Source: RGIG8775 sp045587785
Lineage (GTDB): Bacteria; Bacillota; Clostridia; Oscillospirales; CAG-272
Direction of reading: 5' to 3'
Length of the DNA: 9,590 bases
Assembly (NCBI GenBank): GCA_045587785.1
Contig: JAZNDA010000035.1
Coordinates: forward strand, 1-9,590
In this document: one piece after another, positions 1 to 6,514 of the stretch
Layout of the letters: each line of letters starts with the position of its first letter
Position numbering within the stretch: the stretch's first letter is position 1
Notes under the pieces: generated by a model
The model's input: the letters and a program-made list of their open reading frames with translations, nothing else
Database searches by the model: none
Told to the model about the DNA's origin: nothing
Position numbers and translations under genes: made by a program

Positions 1-320
1 ATCTCTCCGATCTCCTTGGTGGTCACATCTTGATTCAAAGAATTCTGAAGCTCAAGCTCAATATCCGATACGATCTCTTCTGCATTGATCGGTCTCTTCT
101 GACAAGCCTTAAGTACACCCGTCAGGAGCTTGGCACGGTCAAACGGTTCTTTACTGCCGTCCTTTTTAATAACAAAAACCTGAAGCGTTTCCACCACCTC
201 ATAGGTTGTAAAGCGCTTTTTGCAGGAAAGGCACTCACGGCGGCGGCGAATACTGCCGTCGGGTGTCGGTCTGGAATCGACCACCTTGCTATCAAAGTAG
301 CCGCATGCGGGACATTTCAT
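1..320 (-). CDS. nrdR: Transcriptional repressor NrdR (3' end outside the window)
   Basis: NrdR is a cytoplasmic Zn-ribbon/ATP-cone regulator that represses ribonucleotide reductase operons according to bound ATP/dATP. The visible 106 codons start MKCPACGYFDSKVVDSR, the family's characteristic N-terminus. Zinc-binding cysteines are at residues 3, 6, 30 and 33, and the Arg run at 25-28 lies in the DNA-binding ribbon. The ATP-cone follows from about residue 48 (FVIKKDGSKEPFDRAKL). The full family length is about 150 residues, so roughly the last third lies beyond base 1. ATG 318-320 is the start because every NrdR begins at this MxCPxC motif. The best Shine-Dalgarno (AAAGGAG, complement of 342-348) is unusually far away, about 20 bases, and a small CGCT/AGCG hairpin in between could bring it closer. 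The gene has its own promoter just upstream, and no NrdR box is evident there. Confidence 0.95.
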   Translation of the reverse strand, partial: MKCPACGYFDSKVVDSRPTPDGSIRRRRECLSCKKRFTTYEVVETLQVFVIKKDGSKEPFDRAKLLTGVLKACQKRPINAEEIVSDIELELQNSLNQDVTTKEIGE

Positions 321-365
321 ACACAGATACGCTGAAAGCGTCTCCTTTCGAAAAAATACACGCTT

Positions 366-394
366 ATTATAGCAGATATTTCCCCATTTGTAAA
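366..394 (-). promoter_or_regulatory. Sigma-A promoter of nrdR
   Basis: On the minus strand, -35 TTTACA (389-394) and -10 TATAAT (366-371) are separated by 17 bases, with an extended -10 TG one base before the -10. It lies between the stop of the upstream minus-strand gene (405) and nrdR (320), so nrdR can be transcribed independently with a leader of about 40 bases. Confidence 0.75.
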
Positions 395-404
395 CCCTTT
401 TGAC

Positions 405-707
405 TTAAATATTTGCAAAATCGTCTGCATTTTCCGATGTGTAATCATTCAGAATATCGGAAAGTATGTATGGCGGGACGTCGCCGTTTACGATTTTCTC
501 AAACAGGATCGCCACTGAGGACAAACTGCCTCTGAGTGCGCCTCTTTCGCACATTTCATCGTTTTTTACAGAGATCACGTAACCGTCCTCTTCAATACGG
601 TTTCGATATAAGCTGTACTGCGTGTTACCCATTTGGCTGTTACGGGAACATCTTGCCACCTCCGTCATATTTTCGGTTGTGATACTGTGATTGTCAACTC
701 CAAGCAT
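405..707 (-). CDS. Small conserved hypothetical protein, tentatively DUF6514 family
   Basis: This is a 100-residue protein with no signal peptide and no membrane segment. Its N-terminal third is polar. From about residue 31 (QYSLYRNRIEEDGYVISV) it has a beta-strand-like stretch. The C-terminal half (SLSSVAILFEKIVNGDVPPYILSDILNDY) resembles the end of clostridial DUF6514 proteins, where a helix is followed by a 'P-x-x-L-x-D-x-(I/V)-x-D' segment. The family assignment is from memory and the function is unknown. The gene is real: AAGGGAG lies just upstream of ATG 705-707 and an extended -10 promoter lies upstream at 775-783. It points the same way as nrdR, but the nrdR promoter in the gap suggests the two are not strictly one operon. 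Confidence 0.75.
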   Translation of the reverse strand: MLGVDNHSITTENMTEVARCSRNSQMGNTQYSLYRNRIEEDGYVISVKNDEMCERGALRGSLSSVAILFEKIVNGDVPPYILSDILNDYTSENADDFANI

Positions 708-774
708 CTGATTTCTCCCTTTGATTTATTTTTCGATCGCAGACAGTACGTCGCCGTTTGGACCGTCGACACCC

Positions 775-783
775 ATTATATCA
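775..783 (-). promoter_or_regulatory. Extended -10 promoter for the 405-707 gene
   Basis: The minus strand reads TGATATAAT, a perfect -10 with the TGn extension. No good -35 is found 16-18 bases upstream, where the sequence is AT-rich (798-804), as is usual for extended -10 promoters. The predicted leader is about 60 bases. The rest of the spacer (784-905) is AT-rich and holds nothing else I can name. Confidence 0.5.
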
Positions 784-885
784 GAAAATCTTACCGAAAA
801 ATTTTGAAAATTTATGCCGATTTCGCCCATTTTTCCCTGTTTTTCGACCTTTTTCCCAATAATATGATATTTTTCCTCTATTTAC

Positions 886-917
886 TTGTAGACCGATATT
901 CTCACATATGGTAGAAT
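886..917 (+). promoter_or_regulatory. Weak extended -10 promoter for the small membrane protein gene
   Basis: TGGTAGAAT at 909-917 is an extended -10 element (TGn plus TAGAAT). TTGTAG at 886-891 is a possible -35, but the 20-base spacer is too long for a standard sigma-A promoter. It lies 36 bases upstream of ATG 954. Confidence 0.35.
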
Positions 918-953
918 AAAAGCAGAAAATTTCGAAAAGCAGGTTACATATAC

Positions 954-1202
954 ATGAAACGATCCCATGAGAAAAATCATACCGTTTGCGCCGAGGCTTG
1001 CCGTCTTTTATACAGCTCCTTTGCGCTGATCCTTACTCAACTGTTTGTTATCACCCTACAGCTTATACATACGGAAGGCACCCCCACCCACCTTTATACG
1101 CTTCAGCTATACCGCGGCATGCTGGAATATATCATGATGGACATCGCCATTGCCGTTGTCGGCGCATTTTTGGTAGATATTACGGTACGGGATCCTATGT
1201 GA
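954..1202 (+). CDS. Small membrane protein of unknown function
   Basis: This is an 82-residue protein that I do not recognise. The first 20 residues are polar and carry two Cys and two His. Two hydrophobic segments follow, about residues 20-38 (LYSSFALILTQLFVITLQL) and about 59-75 (YIMMDIAIAVVGAFLVDI), so a two-helix inner-membrane protein with a short central loop is likely. The start is supported by AGCAGG ten bases upstream of ATG 954 and by a promoter-like element at 909-917. Its stop (TGA 1200-1202) overlaps by 8 bases the stop end of the convergent SLH gene. A longer overlapping open frame in another register (986-1486) is an antisense shadow. The alternative is that this is a chance frame, but the two clean membrane segments and upstream signals favour a real gene. 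Confidence 0.55.
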   Translation: MKRSHEKNHTVCAEACRLLYSSFALILTQLFVITLQLIHTEGTPTHLYTLQLYRGMLEYIMMDIAIAVVGAFLVDITVRDPM

Positions 1203-2484
1203 GCATATCCAATCGGTACAGCATATACGCAGTCTGTTCTTTGGTCAATGTTCCCATGGCATCCACGTATCCGCCCTTGCTGTCAAGGACACCGAGGGCT
1301 GACAGGCGCTCCACCGCATCCCTTGCCCATGCAGGAATATCATCTGCATCCGCAAACACGGTGATCGCTCCCGACGTCTCGACTGAGATCATGCGGGAAA
1401 GAATGACCGCCGCCTCGGCGCGCGTGATCATATCATTCGGAGAAAACAGAAGTCTGCCGTCCTCACTTATCTTGCCGCAAACATAGTTTTTTTGTTGCGC
1501 CAAGCTGACGTATCCCTTATAGGCGTCGGGAATAGCCGCGTCGTCATCAAAAACCGTCTGCGTGTATACCGTTTCATCCCCGAGATCCATTACACGCATA
1601 GCGGCCACCACAAAATCCAAACGGCTGACAGTCTCTTTGGGATTAAAATAGTTTTTATTTCCAACCGACTCGGCATTCAAAATTCCCTTTTCGGTCAATG
1701 CAATGGCAGGCACGTGCGAGGCACTGTCCTTCATATCCGCATAGACCAAGCGGTTTTTCTGCATATCAACCGACAGCTTTACCTCTGCCGCCGCAGAATA
1801 ATTACCAAAATCATCTATGGCAACGTATTTGAAGCTGTCCGTACCATTGTAGCCGCCAAGCGGGAGATATCGGTATACACCGCCCACAGCGTCAAGGATC
1901 AGCGTTCCGTTTTTGGGCTGTCTGACCACCTCGAACACAATGCCGTCACCGTCGGCATCGGTTGCACGCAGGGTCCCGTAAACGGCAACGTCGCAATACG
2001 TGCTGACCGTGGACGCTTGTTTAGTATCAAACGCGACAGTTGGCGCATGATTTTCCTGATCCGTAAGACGCATTTTACAAGAAATTTCATACTCGCCGAA
2101 ATTCGAAGAGAAGCAAAAACGGCTGCTTGTGATATCTTCGGAGCCAAAAACAAAATTCAGATAGCCTATATTTTCTCTGGATATGGTCTGTCCCACACTG
2201 ACCTCTCCGCCGCCAAGATACAATACGCCGTCGGCTCTTGAAGGCAGCTCGGTCACGGTAAGAGAGGACAGAACGGATACATTGAGACACCGCTCAAAGT
2301 CCTCCGCCTCAAACACGATATCGTTATTCATAAGGCCCGATTTTATCATCGTGGTTTCGGATGCCAAGACCCTCAGACCCACAGAAACACAATCCGATCT
2401 TTGGGTGGCTCCCACGCCTAGCGTCAGCCAAGCCATCAAAAGGCAAAAAGATATTGCCCAAACATATCTCCTTAAAAAATTCAT
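1195..2484 (-). CDS. Secreted Ig-like and SLH-domain cell-surface protein
   Basis: This is a 429-residue exported envelope protein. Residues 1-26 form a signal peptide: Arg-Arg near the N-terminus, a hydrophobic core ISFCLLMAWLTLGV, and a likely cleavage after GVGA. Residues 27-145 are a beta-rich domain I cannot name. Residues 147-240 form a cadherin-like/bacterial Ig-type fold with the usual signatures DADGDG (176-181), PKNGTL and YNGTDSFKY-A-DDFG (212-227). Three S-layer homology repeats follow at about 246-305, 310-368 and 375-428. Motifs such as FNPKETVSRLDF and FSPNDMITRAEAA match the SLH 'F-x-P-x-x-x-(V/I)-(T/S)-R-x-E' pattern. SLH domains bind pyruvylated secondary cell-wall polymer, so the protein is presumably anchored to the wall from outside the membrane. 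GGGGG (complement of 2493-2497) precedes ATG 2482-2484. It appears monocistronic. Confidence 0.88.
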   Translation of the reverse strand: MNFLRRYVWAISFCLLMAWLTLGVGATQRSDCVSVGLRVLASETTMIKSGLMNNDIVFEAEDFERCLNVSVLSSLTVTELPSRADGVLYLGGGEVSVGQTISRENIGYLNFVFGSEDITSSRFCFSSNFGEYEISCKMRLTDQENHAPTVAFDTKQASTVSTYCDVAVYGTLRATDADGDGIVFEVVRQPKNGTLILDAVGGVYRYLPLGGYNGTDSFKYVAIDDFGNYSAAAEVKLSVDMQKNRLVYADMKDSASHVPAIALTEKGILNAESVGNKNYFNPKETVSRLDFVVAAMRVMDLGDETVYTQTVFDDDAAIPDAYKGYVSLAQQKNYVCGKISEDGRLLFSPNDMITRAEAAVILSRMISVETSGAITVFADADDIPAWARDAVERLSALGVLDSKGGYVDAMGTLTKEQTAYMLYRLDMLT

Positions 2485-2513
2485 TCCTCTTTCCCCCTTT
2501 CGGTTTTCATTCC

Positions 2514-2524
2514 ATTATATAGCA
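2514..2524 (-). promoter_or_regulatory. Possible extended -10 promoter of the SLH gene
   Basis: The minus strand reads TGCTATATAAT across 2524-2514. It contains TATAAT (2514-2519) and also an alternative TGC-TATATA extended -10. No convincing -35 lies at the expected distance. The predicted leader is about 25 bases. Confidence 0.4.
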
Positions 2525-2583
2525 TTTGTCATCCTTGTATGACCGTTTTTTCTTTTATTTTCTCGTAAAAACCGTATAATCCC

Positions 2584-2612
2584 TTGATTTCACTGCCAAA
2601 CTGTGATAGAAT
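2584..2612 (+). promoter_or_regulatory. Sigma-A promoter of the RluA-DUF3810 operon
   Basis: TTGATT (2584-2589), a 17-base spacer, and TAGAAT (2607-2612) with the extended -10 TG at 2604-2605. Transcription would start near 2619, giving a leader of about 25 bases before the strong AGGAGG of the RluA gene. Confidence 0.7.
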
Positions 2613-2643
2613 GATATGAAGCGATATGGCAGGAGGTGAGAGC

Positions 2644-3588
2644 ATGGAGATCATGATTAGCAAAAAGCAGGATCAAAAGACTGTCGGACAGGTTTTAAGA
2701 AATGACCTTGCATTTTCAAGCAATATTATTACGTTTCTGAAGAAAAAGCCAAACGGCATCATGCTCAACGGTGCACACGCCACCGTCCGAAACAAGGTGC
2801 TGTACGGCGACCTTCTGTCGATCGACTACAGCGATGCCGCACAGGCGTTTGACAGCGACCGTATTATCCCCACCGATCTGCCCTTTCATATCGTATATCA
2901 GGATGATGACCTCATTGTGGTCGACAAGCCTGCGGGTATGCCCACACATCCCTCTCACAGCCATCAGACGGACACGCTTGCCAACGGTCTTGCGCACATG
3001 TGCCGCGTGGTAGGCAGTCCGTTCGTCTTTCGGCCCGTTAACCGTCTTGACATGGACACCAGCGGTCTTGTGTTGATCGCCAAGAATAAACTTGCCGCCT
3101 ACCGTCTTTCCGAAGCCATGAAAAAGGGCGAGATCCACAAGAGCTATTTCGCGGTGCTCTGCGGAAGGATCGACACCGAGAAAACCGAGATCGCGGGCTA
3201 TATGAAGCGTGCCGAGGACAGCAAAATGCTTCGCTGTATCTGTGAGAAGGAGGACGCGGGTGCCATGCTTGCGCTCACACGCTACAAGACGCTGATCGCC
3301 GCCGATATTTTCTCTGCGGTCATTGCCGCGCCCATCACGGGAAGGACCCACCAGCTTCGTCTTCATTTTTCAAGCGAAGGTCATCCCATCTGCGGCGATA
3401 CCCTTTACGGTTATCCCTATGAATATATCGGCAGACAAGCCCTGCACGCCTGCCGTCTTTCCTTTCCGCATCCACGCACGGGAGAGCGTTTACATATTAC
3501 GGCTCCACTACCCCATGATATCTCTTATCTGTGCCGACAGATATTCGGAACCGATCAATTCTCATATTTTAGGATGAACCGTGAATAA
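2644..3588 (+). CDS. RluA-family pseudouridine synthase
   Basis: This protein isomerises specific uridines in rRNA or tRNA to pseudouridine. Within 314 residues there is an N-terminal degenerate S4-like RNA-binding region (about 10-65). The catalytic domain follows, opening at HIVYQDDDLIVVDKPAGM. The family signature is RPVNRLDMDTSGLVLIAK, with the catalytic Asp at residue 136; the usual His before RLD is Asn here. The conserved GRTHQLRLHF and GHPICGDTLYG motifs are near the C-terminus. I chose ATG 2644 over the upstream ATG 2626 because a perfect AGGAGG (2631-2636) sits 7 bases before it and would otherwise be inside the coding region. Family and length are secure; whether it is an RluB/C/D-like large-subunit enzyme or a clostridial paralogue cannot be decided, so no symbol is given. 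Its last 8 bases overlap the next gene. Confidence 0.93.
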   Translation: MEIMISKKQDQKTVGQVLRNDLAFSSNIITFLKKKPNGIMLNGAHATVRNKVLYGDLLSIDYSDAAQAFDSDRIIPTDLPFHIVYQDDDLIVVDKPAGMPTHPSHSHQTDTLANGLAHMCRVVGSPFVFRPVNRLDMDTSGLVLIAKNKLAAYRLSEAMKKGEIHKSYFAVLCGRIDTEKTEIAGYMKRAEDSKMLRCICEKEDAGAMLALTRYKTLIAADIFSAVIAAPITGRTHQLRLHFSSEGHPICGDTLYGYPYEYIGRQALHACRLSFPHPRTGERLHITAPLPHDISYLCRQIFGTDQFSYFRMNRE

Positions 3589-4732
3589 AAAACAAAAACT
3601 ACGCCCCGTTAAAAAAATACCGAGAGAGATCCGCTTGCCGTCGGAAAAAATTCCGATCTGGAGCCTCATACTTCTCGGCATCTTTGCTCTTTCGGTCATA
3701 ATCCTTTCGGTCGCTCGGAAAAATCCGAGCTTTGCCGAATTTTTCAATCAGAATATCAGCGCCGCATTGCGGGCTTTTTTGGCGTTTGTGACAAACCCCC
3801 TGCCGTTTTCGATTGCGGAATTTCTGATTCTTTTTCTTCCCGTTATCCTGATATTGGTGACATTCTACGCCATTCGGCATAAAACCCAGAGTTGGCGCAG
3901 TGTATGCTCTTATACGGTATCGCTGATCGCCGCCGCATCGGTAATCTTTTCTCTGTTTGTCTTAGTCTACGGTGTGGGATATCACACGCCGCGTCTTGAG
4001 CAAAGATTGACGCTTGACAACAGTGAGGTGAGCGCCGTGGAGCTTGCCGATACTGCTGAGAAGATCGTCGGAGAGATGAACGATTATCTCGGGCTTATCA
4101 GCTATCGCAACGACGGTGCCTCCATCATGCCCTATACGGTTTCCCAAATGAATGACAAGCTGATGGATGCCTATGAAGAAATAGCGAAAAAATATGACTT
4201 TATATCCTCACACAAAAGCAAGGTCAAGCCCATTTTATCGAGTGTTCCTATGTCCTACGCTCATTTTACGGGTCTTTACACCTTTTTTACGGGCGAAGCC
4301 AATATCAACGTCCTTTTTCCCGACTACACCCTTCCCTTTACCGCCGCACATGAATTGGCGCATGGCAGAGGCATTGCCAGAGAGAATGAGGCCAATTTCA
4401 TCGCGTTTCTTGTCTGTATGGAATCCACCGATCCTTATATCCGTTATTGCGGCTTACTCAACATGTACGAATACGTCATGTCGGCACTTTACAACGCAGA
4501 CACGGAGGAAGGAAAACCGCTTTATAACAAAATTGCCTCTCTGCCCGACAAGCGGATCCGCGGAGAGCTTTCAGCGTACGCCGAATTTTTCGAAAAATAC
4601 AGGACCTCGTCCGTCTCTGAGATCTCGGGTGCTATCAATGACAGCTTCCTCAAAGCCAACGGAACCGAAGAAGGCGAAAAAAGTTACGGACTTGTGGTCA
4701 ATCTGGCAGTTTCCTATTACAAAAAAAGATAG
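3581..4732 (+). CDS. DUF3810 family membrane protein, putative zinc metallopeptidase
   Basis: The protein has 383 residues. A basic cytoplasmic N-terminus (1-24) is followed by three hydrophobic helices (about 27-45, 77-97 and 110-131) and a large extracytoplasmic or membrane-associated domain. That domain contains TAAHELAHGRGIARENEANF: HELAH at residues 257-261 fits the zincin HExxH motif, and a downstream Glu (268 or 270) could be the third zinc ligand. This arrangement is that of DUF3810 proteins, whose substrate is not known to me. It starts at GTG 3581, inside the end of the RluA gene (8-base overlap), with AGGA six bases upstream, so translation is probably coupled. No ATG in this frame fits better. 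Peptidase activity is inferred from the motif only. Confidence 0.85.
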   Translation: MNKKQKLRPVKKIPREIRLPSEKIPIWSLILLGIFALSVIILSVARKNPSFAEFFNQNISAALRAFLAFVTNPLPFSIAEFLILFLPVILILVTFYAIRHKTQSWRSVCSYTVSLIAAASVIFSLFVLVYGVGYHTPRLEQRLTLDNSEVSAVELADTAEKIVGEMNDYLGLISYRNDGASIMPYTVSQMNDKLMDAYEEIAKKYDFISSHKSKVKPILSSVPMSYAHFTGLYTFFTGEANINVLFPDYTLPFTAAHELAHGRGIARENEANFIAFLVCMESTDPYIRYCGLLNMYEYVMSALYNADTEEGKPLYNKIASLPDKRIRGELSAYAEFFEKYRTSSVSEISGAINDSFLKANGTEEGEKSYGLVVNLAVSYYKKR

Positions 4733-4834
4733 CTGTCAATATGCTTTGTTCTTTAATATACTGTAATGGAGAGAGTGTTTTTAAAATTGTTTGCAAAAAA
4801 TTTCATTTTTTTGTTAAAATATTCAAAAAACCCC

Positions 4835-4863
4835 TTTTCATTTGCAATAATATATGATATAAT
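4835..4863 (+). promoter_or_regulatory. Sigma-A promoter of murA
   Basis: TTTTCA (4835-4840), a 17-base spacer, then TATAAT (4858-4863) preceded by TGA, another extended -10. The region 4780-4875 is very AT-rich. The predicted start of transcription near 4870 gives a leader of about 40 bases that includes AAAAGGAG at 4892-4899. Confidence 0.7.
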
Positions 4864-4908
4864 ATATATAATTCCCGATGACATACCTCTGAAAAGGAGT
4901 ATAATGAA

Positions 4909-6222
4909 TTGATAGGTAATTCACAAATATCCCAACAAATGGATAAGATTATTATAAAAGGCGGCAATCGGCTGTTTGGAAGCGTTGATATCAGCGGAAT
5001 GAAAAACGCCGCTTTGCCCATCATATTTGCCACTATTTTGACCAAGAGCAAATGCGTAATCGAGAATTTACCCTCGGTCAGCGACGTTACCCTCTCTTTG
5101 TCTATTTTAAAGGAGATGGGCGCATCGGTTCGCTTTTTGAATCCCTCTACGGTAGAGATTGACACCTCGTCCTTCTGCCAAGGGATCGCGCCGTTTGACT
5201 TAGTCAGTAAAATGAGAGGTTCTACATACCTCCTTGGCGCTGAGCTGGGCCGCTTTGGCAAGGCAAACGTCAATTACCCCGGCGGCTGTGATTTCGGCGT
5301 ACGCCCCATCGACCAGCACATCAAGGGTTTTGAGGCTCTTGGTGCCAAAGTATGGCGAGAAAACGGATACGTCAATGCGGTTGCGGAAAACGGGCTTGTT
5401 GGTAACAGCGTGTATTTTGACGTCACCTCAGTGGGGGCGACGGTCAACGTTATTCTGGCGGCGGTTCTTGCCGACGGCATGACCGTTATCGAAAACGCCG
5501 CGCGTGAGCCGCACATCGTCGACCTTGCCAACTTCTTCAACACCTGCGGTGCCAACATCACGGGGGCGGGTACCAGCGTGATCAAGGTGCGCGGTGTCAA
5601 GAAGCTTCACGGCTGTACCTATACCATTATTCCCGATATGATCGAAGCAGGCACCTTTATGGTCGCTGCGGCAGTTACGGGCGGCAGGGTACACGTGACC
5701 AATATCATTCCCAAGCATATGGAGACCGTCTCTACCAAACTTTTGGAGATGGGCGCACAGATAGAGGAGCACGATGATGCCATCACCGTCACGTCAGACG
5801 GGCATCTGTCCAGCGTCAACATCAAAACGCTTCCCTATCCCGGTTTTCCCACCGACATGCATCCGCAGTTCGGTGCGGCTCTTTGCTTTGCCGAGGGTAC
5901 GGGCATGATCACCGAGGGTATTTGGGAAAGCCGTTTCCGTTATACGGATGAGCTAAGGAAAATGGGGGCGGATATCATTGTTGACGGAAAATCCGCAACA
6001 TATGTCGGCAGATCCTTTATGTCAGGTGCGCGCCTTTCTGCCGTTGACCTCAGAGGCGGAGCGGCGGTCATGATCGCTGCACTTGCCGCCGAGGGTGTCT
6101 CCGAGATCACGGGAATTGACGTGATCAAGCGCGGCTACTATAACATCGTCGGAAAGCTGAAGGATATCGGTGCGGATATCCGCGAAGAAAGTCAGTATTT
6201 CAGCGGTGCCATTATTAACTGA
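4909..6222 (+). CDS. murA: UDP-N-acetylglucosamine 1-carboxyvinyltransferase (MurA)
   Basis: MurA transfers enolpyruvate from PEP to UDP-GlcNAc, the first committed step of peptidoglycan precursor synthesis in the cytoplasm. The 437 residues contain the expected elements. MDKIIIKGGNRLFG opens the EPSP-synthase fold. The active-site Lys is in GMKNAALP (K32). The loop PGGCDFGVRPID carries the catalytic Cys (C127, equivalent to E. coli C115, the fosfomycin target) and R132. YPGFPTDMHPQF holds the essential Asp (D316), and DLRGGAA holds the substrate Arg (R382). All key residues are intact. The start is TTG 4909, nine bases after GGAG. The conventional MDKII start (ATG 4939) lacks a ribosome binding site and lies 40 bases from this one. 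An ATG at 4904 opens only a two-codon frame (ATG AAT TGA) overlapping the TTG. It has its own promoter. Confidence 0.96.
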   Translation: MIGNSQISQQMDKIIIKGGNRLFGSVDISGMKNAALPIIFATILTKSKCVIENLPSVSDVTLSLSILKEMGASVRFLNPSTVEIDTSSFCQGIAPFDLVSKMRGSTYLLGAELGRFGKANVNYPGGCDFGVRPIDQHIKGFEALGAKVWRENGYVNAVAENGLVGNSVYFDVTSVGATVNVILAAVLADGMTVIENAAREPHIVDLANFFNTCGANITGAGTSVIKVRGVKKLHGCTYTIIPDMIEAGTFMVAAAVTGGRVHVTNIIPKHMETVSTKLLEMGAQIEEHDDAITVTSDGHLSSVNIKTLPYPGFPTDMHPQFGAALCFAEGTGMITEGIWESRFRYTDELRKMGADIIVDGKSATYVGRSFMSGARLSAVDLRGGAAVMIAALAAEGVSEITGIDVIKRGYYNIVGKLKDIGADIREESQYFSGAIIN

Positions 6223-6226
6223 GATC

Positions 6227-6501
6227 AGGGTGACAGTAGATATACGAACCCGCTGTCACTTGTTCCTTTTGGCGCTTTTTGCGCCTGTCTCCCTCGCAAG
6301 GTATTACCTTGCTTCGGTCACCAAACACAAAAATCACACAAAAATAACTGCGTGACAGTTCGAAGAATTTATAAAAGAGCAGATTTTGTGCAAGTTGAGG
6401 AAAAAAGTCGATGGAATATGGTTAATATTCCGAGGCTTTTTGACGATGGATGGCACAAAATATGCCTTTTATAAACGAGTTTGGATACCTACTGTCACCC
6501 T
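6227..6501. repeat. 275-base inverted-repeat element, MITE-like or structured leader
   Basis: The ends are inverted repeats. AGGGTGACAGTAG at 6227-6239 is matched exactly by its complement at 6489-6501, and the match extends imperfectly to 23 bases (20 of 23; 6227-6249 against 6479-6501). GTGACAG/CTGTCAC occurs four times in alternating orientation (6230, 6253, 6352, 6492). Inside are several hairpins: GGCGC-TTTTT-GCGCC (6271-6285), GCAAGGT-ATT-ACCTTGC (6296-6312), AACTG/CAGTT (6346-6360) and GGAATAT/ATATTCC (6413-6431). There is no coding capacity. The left end starts 4 bases after the murA stop. The right end abuts the AAGGAGG ribosome binding site of the next gene. No target-site duplication is visible, so a structured 5' leader RNA remains a real alternative to a miniature transposable element. 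Confidence 0.6.
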
Positions 6502-6514
6502 AAGGAGGAACGGT

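Noticed and set aside
905..912. Sporulation sigma-E/K -10 (CATATGGT)
   Set aside because: The -10 pattern fits but no matching -35 lies at the proper distance; an extended sigma-A -10 explains the same bases better.
986..2241. Long plus-strand open frames (986-1486 and 1492-2241)
   Set aside because: They lie antisense to the SLH gene, have no ribosome binding sites, and their proteins are low-quality and family-less; the SLH reading on the other strand has clear domains.
2626..2643. Upstream ATG start for the pseudouridine synthase
   Set aside because: It would put the AGGAGG ribosome binding site inside the gene; ATG 2644 has ideal spacing.
2716..3366. Minus-strand open frame inside the pseudouridine synthase gene
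   Set aside because: It is a shadow of the RluA-family coding sequence, which has catalytic motifs intact on the plus strand.
4780..4815. A/T-only hairpin (CAAAAAA..TTTTTTG) after the DUF3810 gene as terminator
   Set aside because: The stem has almost no G-C pairs and the T-run after it is poor; any termination here is unproven.
4803..5273. Minus-strand open frame opposite the murA promoter and 5' end
   Set aside because: It overlaps an evident promoter and conserved murA codons, and its translation matches no family I know.
6386..6514. N-terminal extension of the DUF1854 gene
   Set aside because: The extension lies within the inverted-repeat element and before a perfect AAGGAGG; the family similarity begins at the 6515 start.
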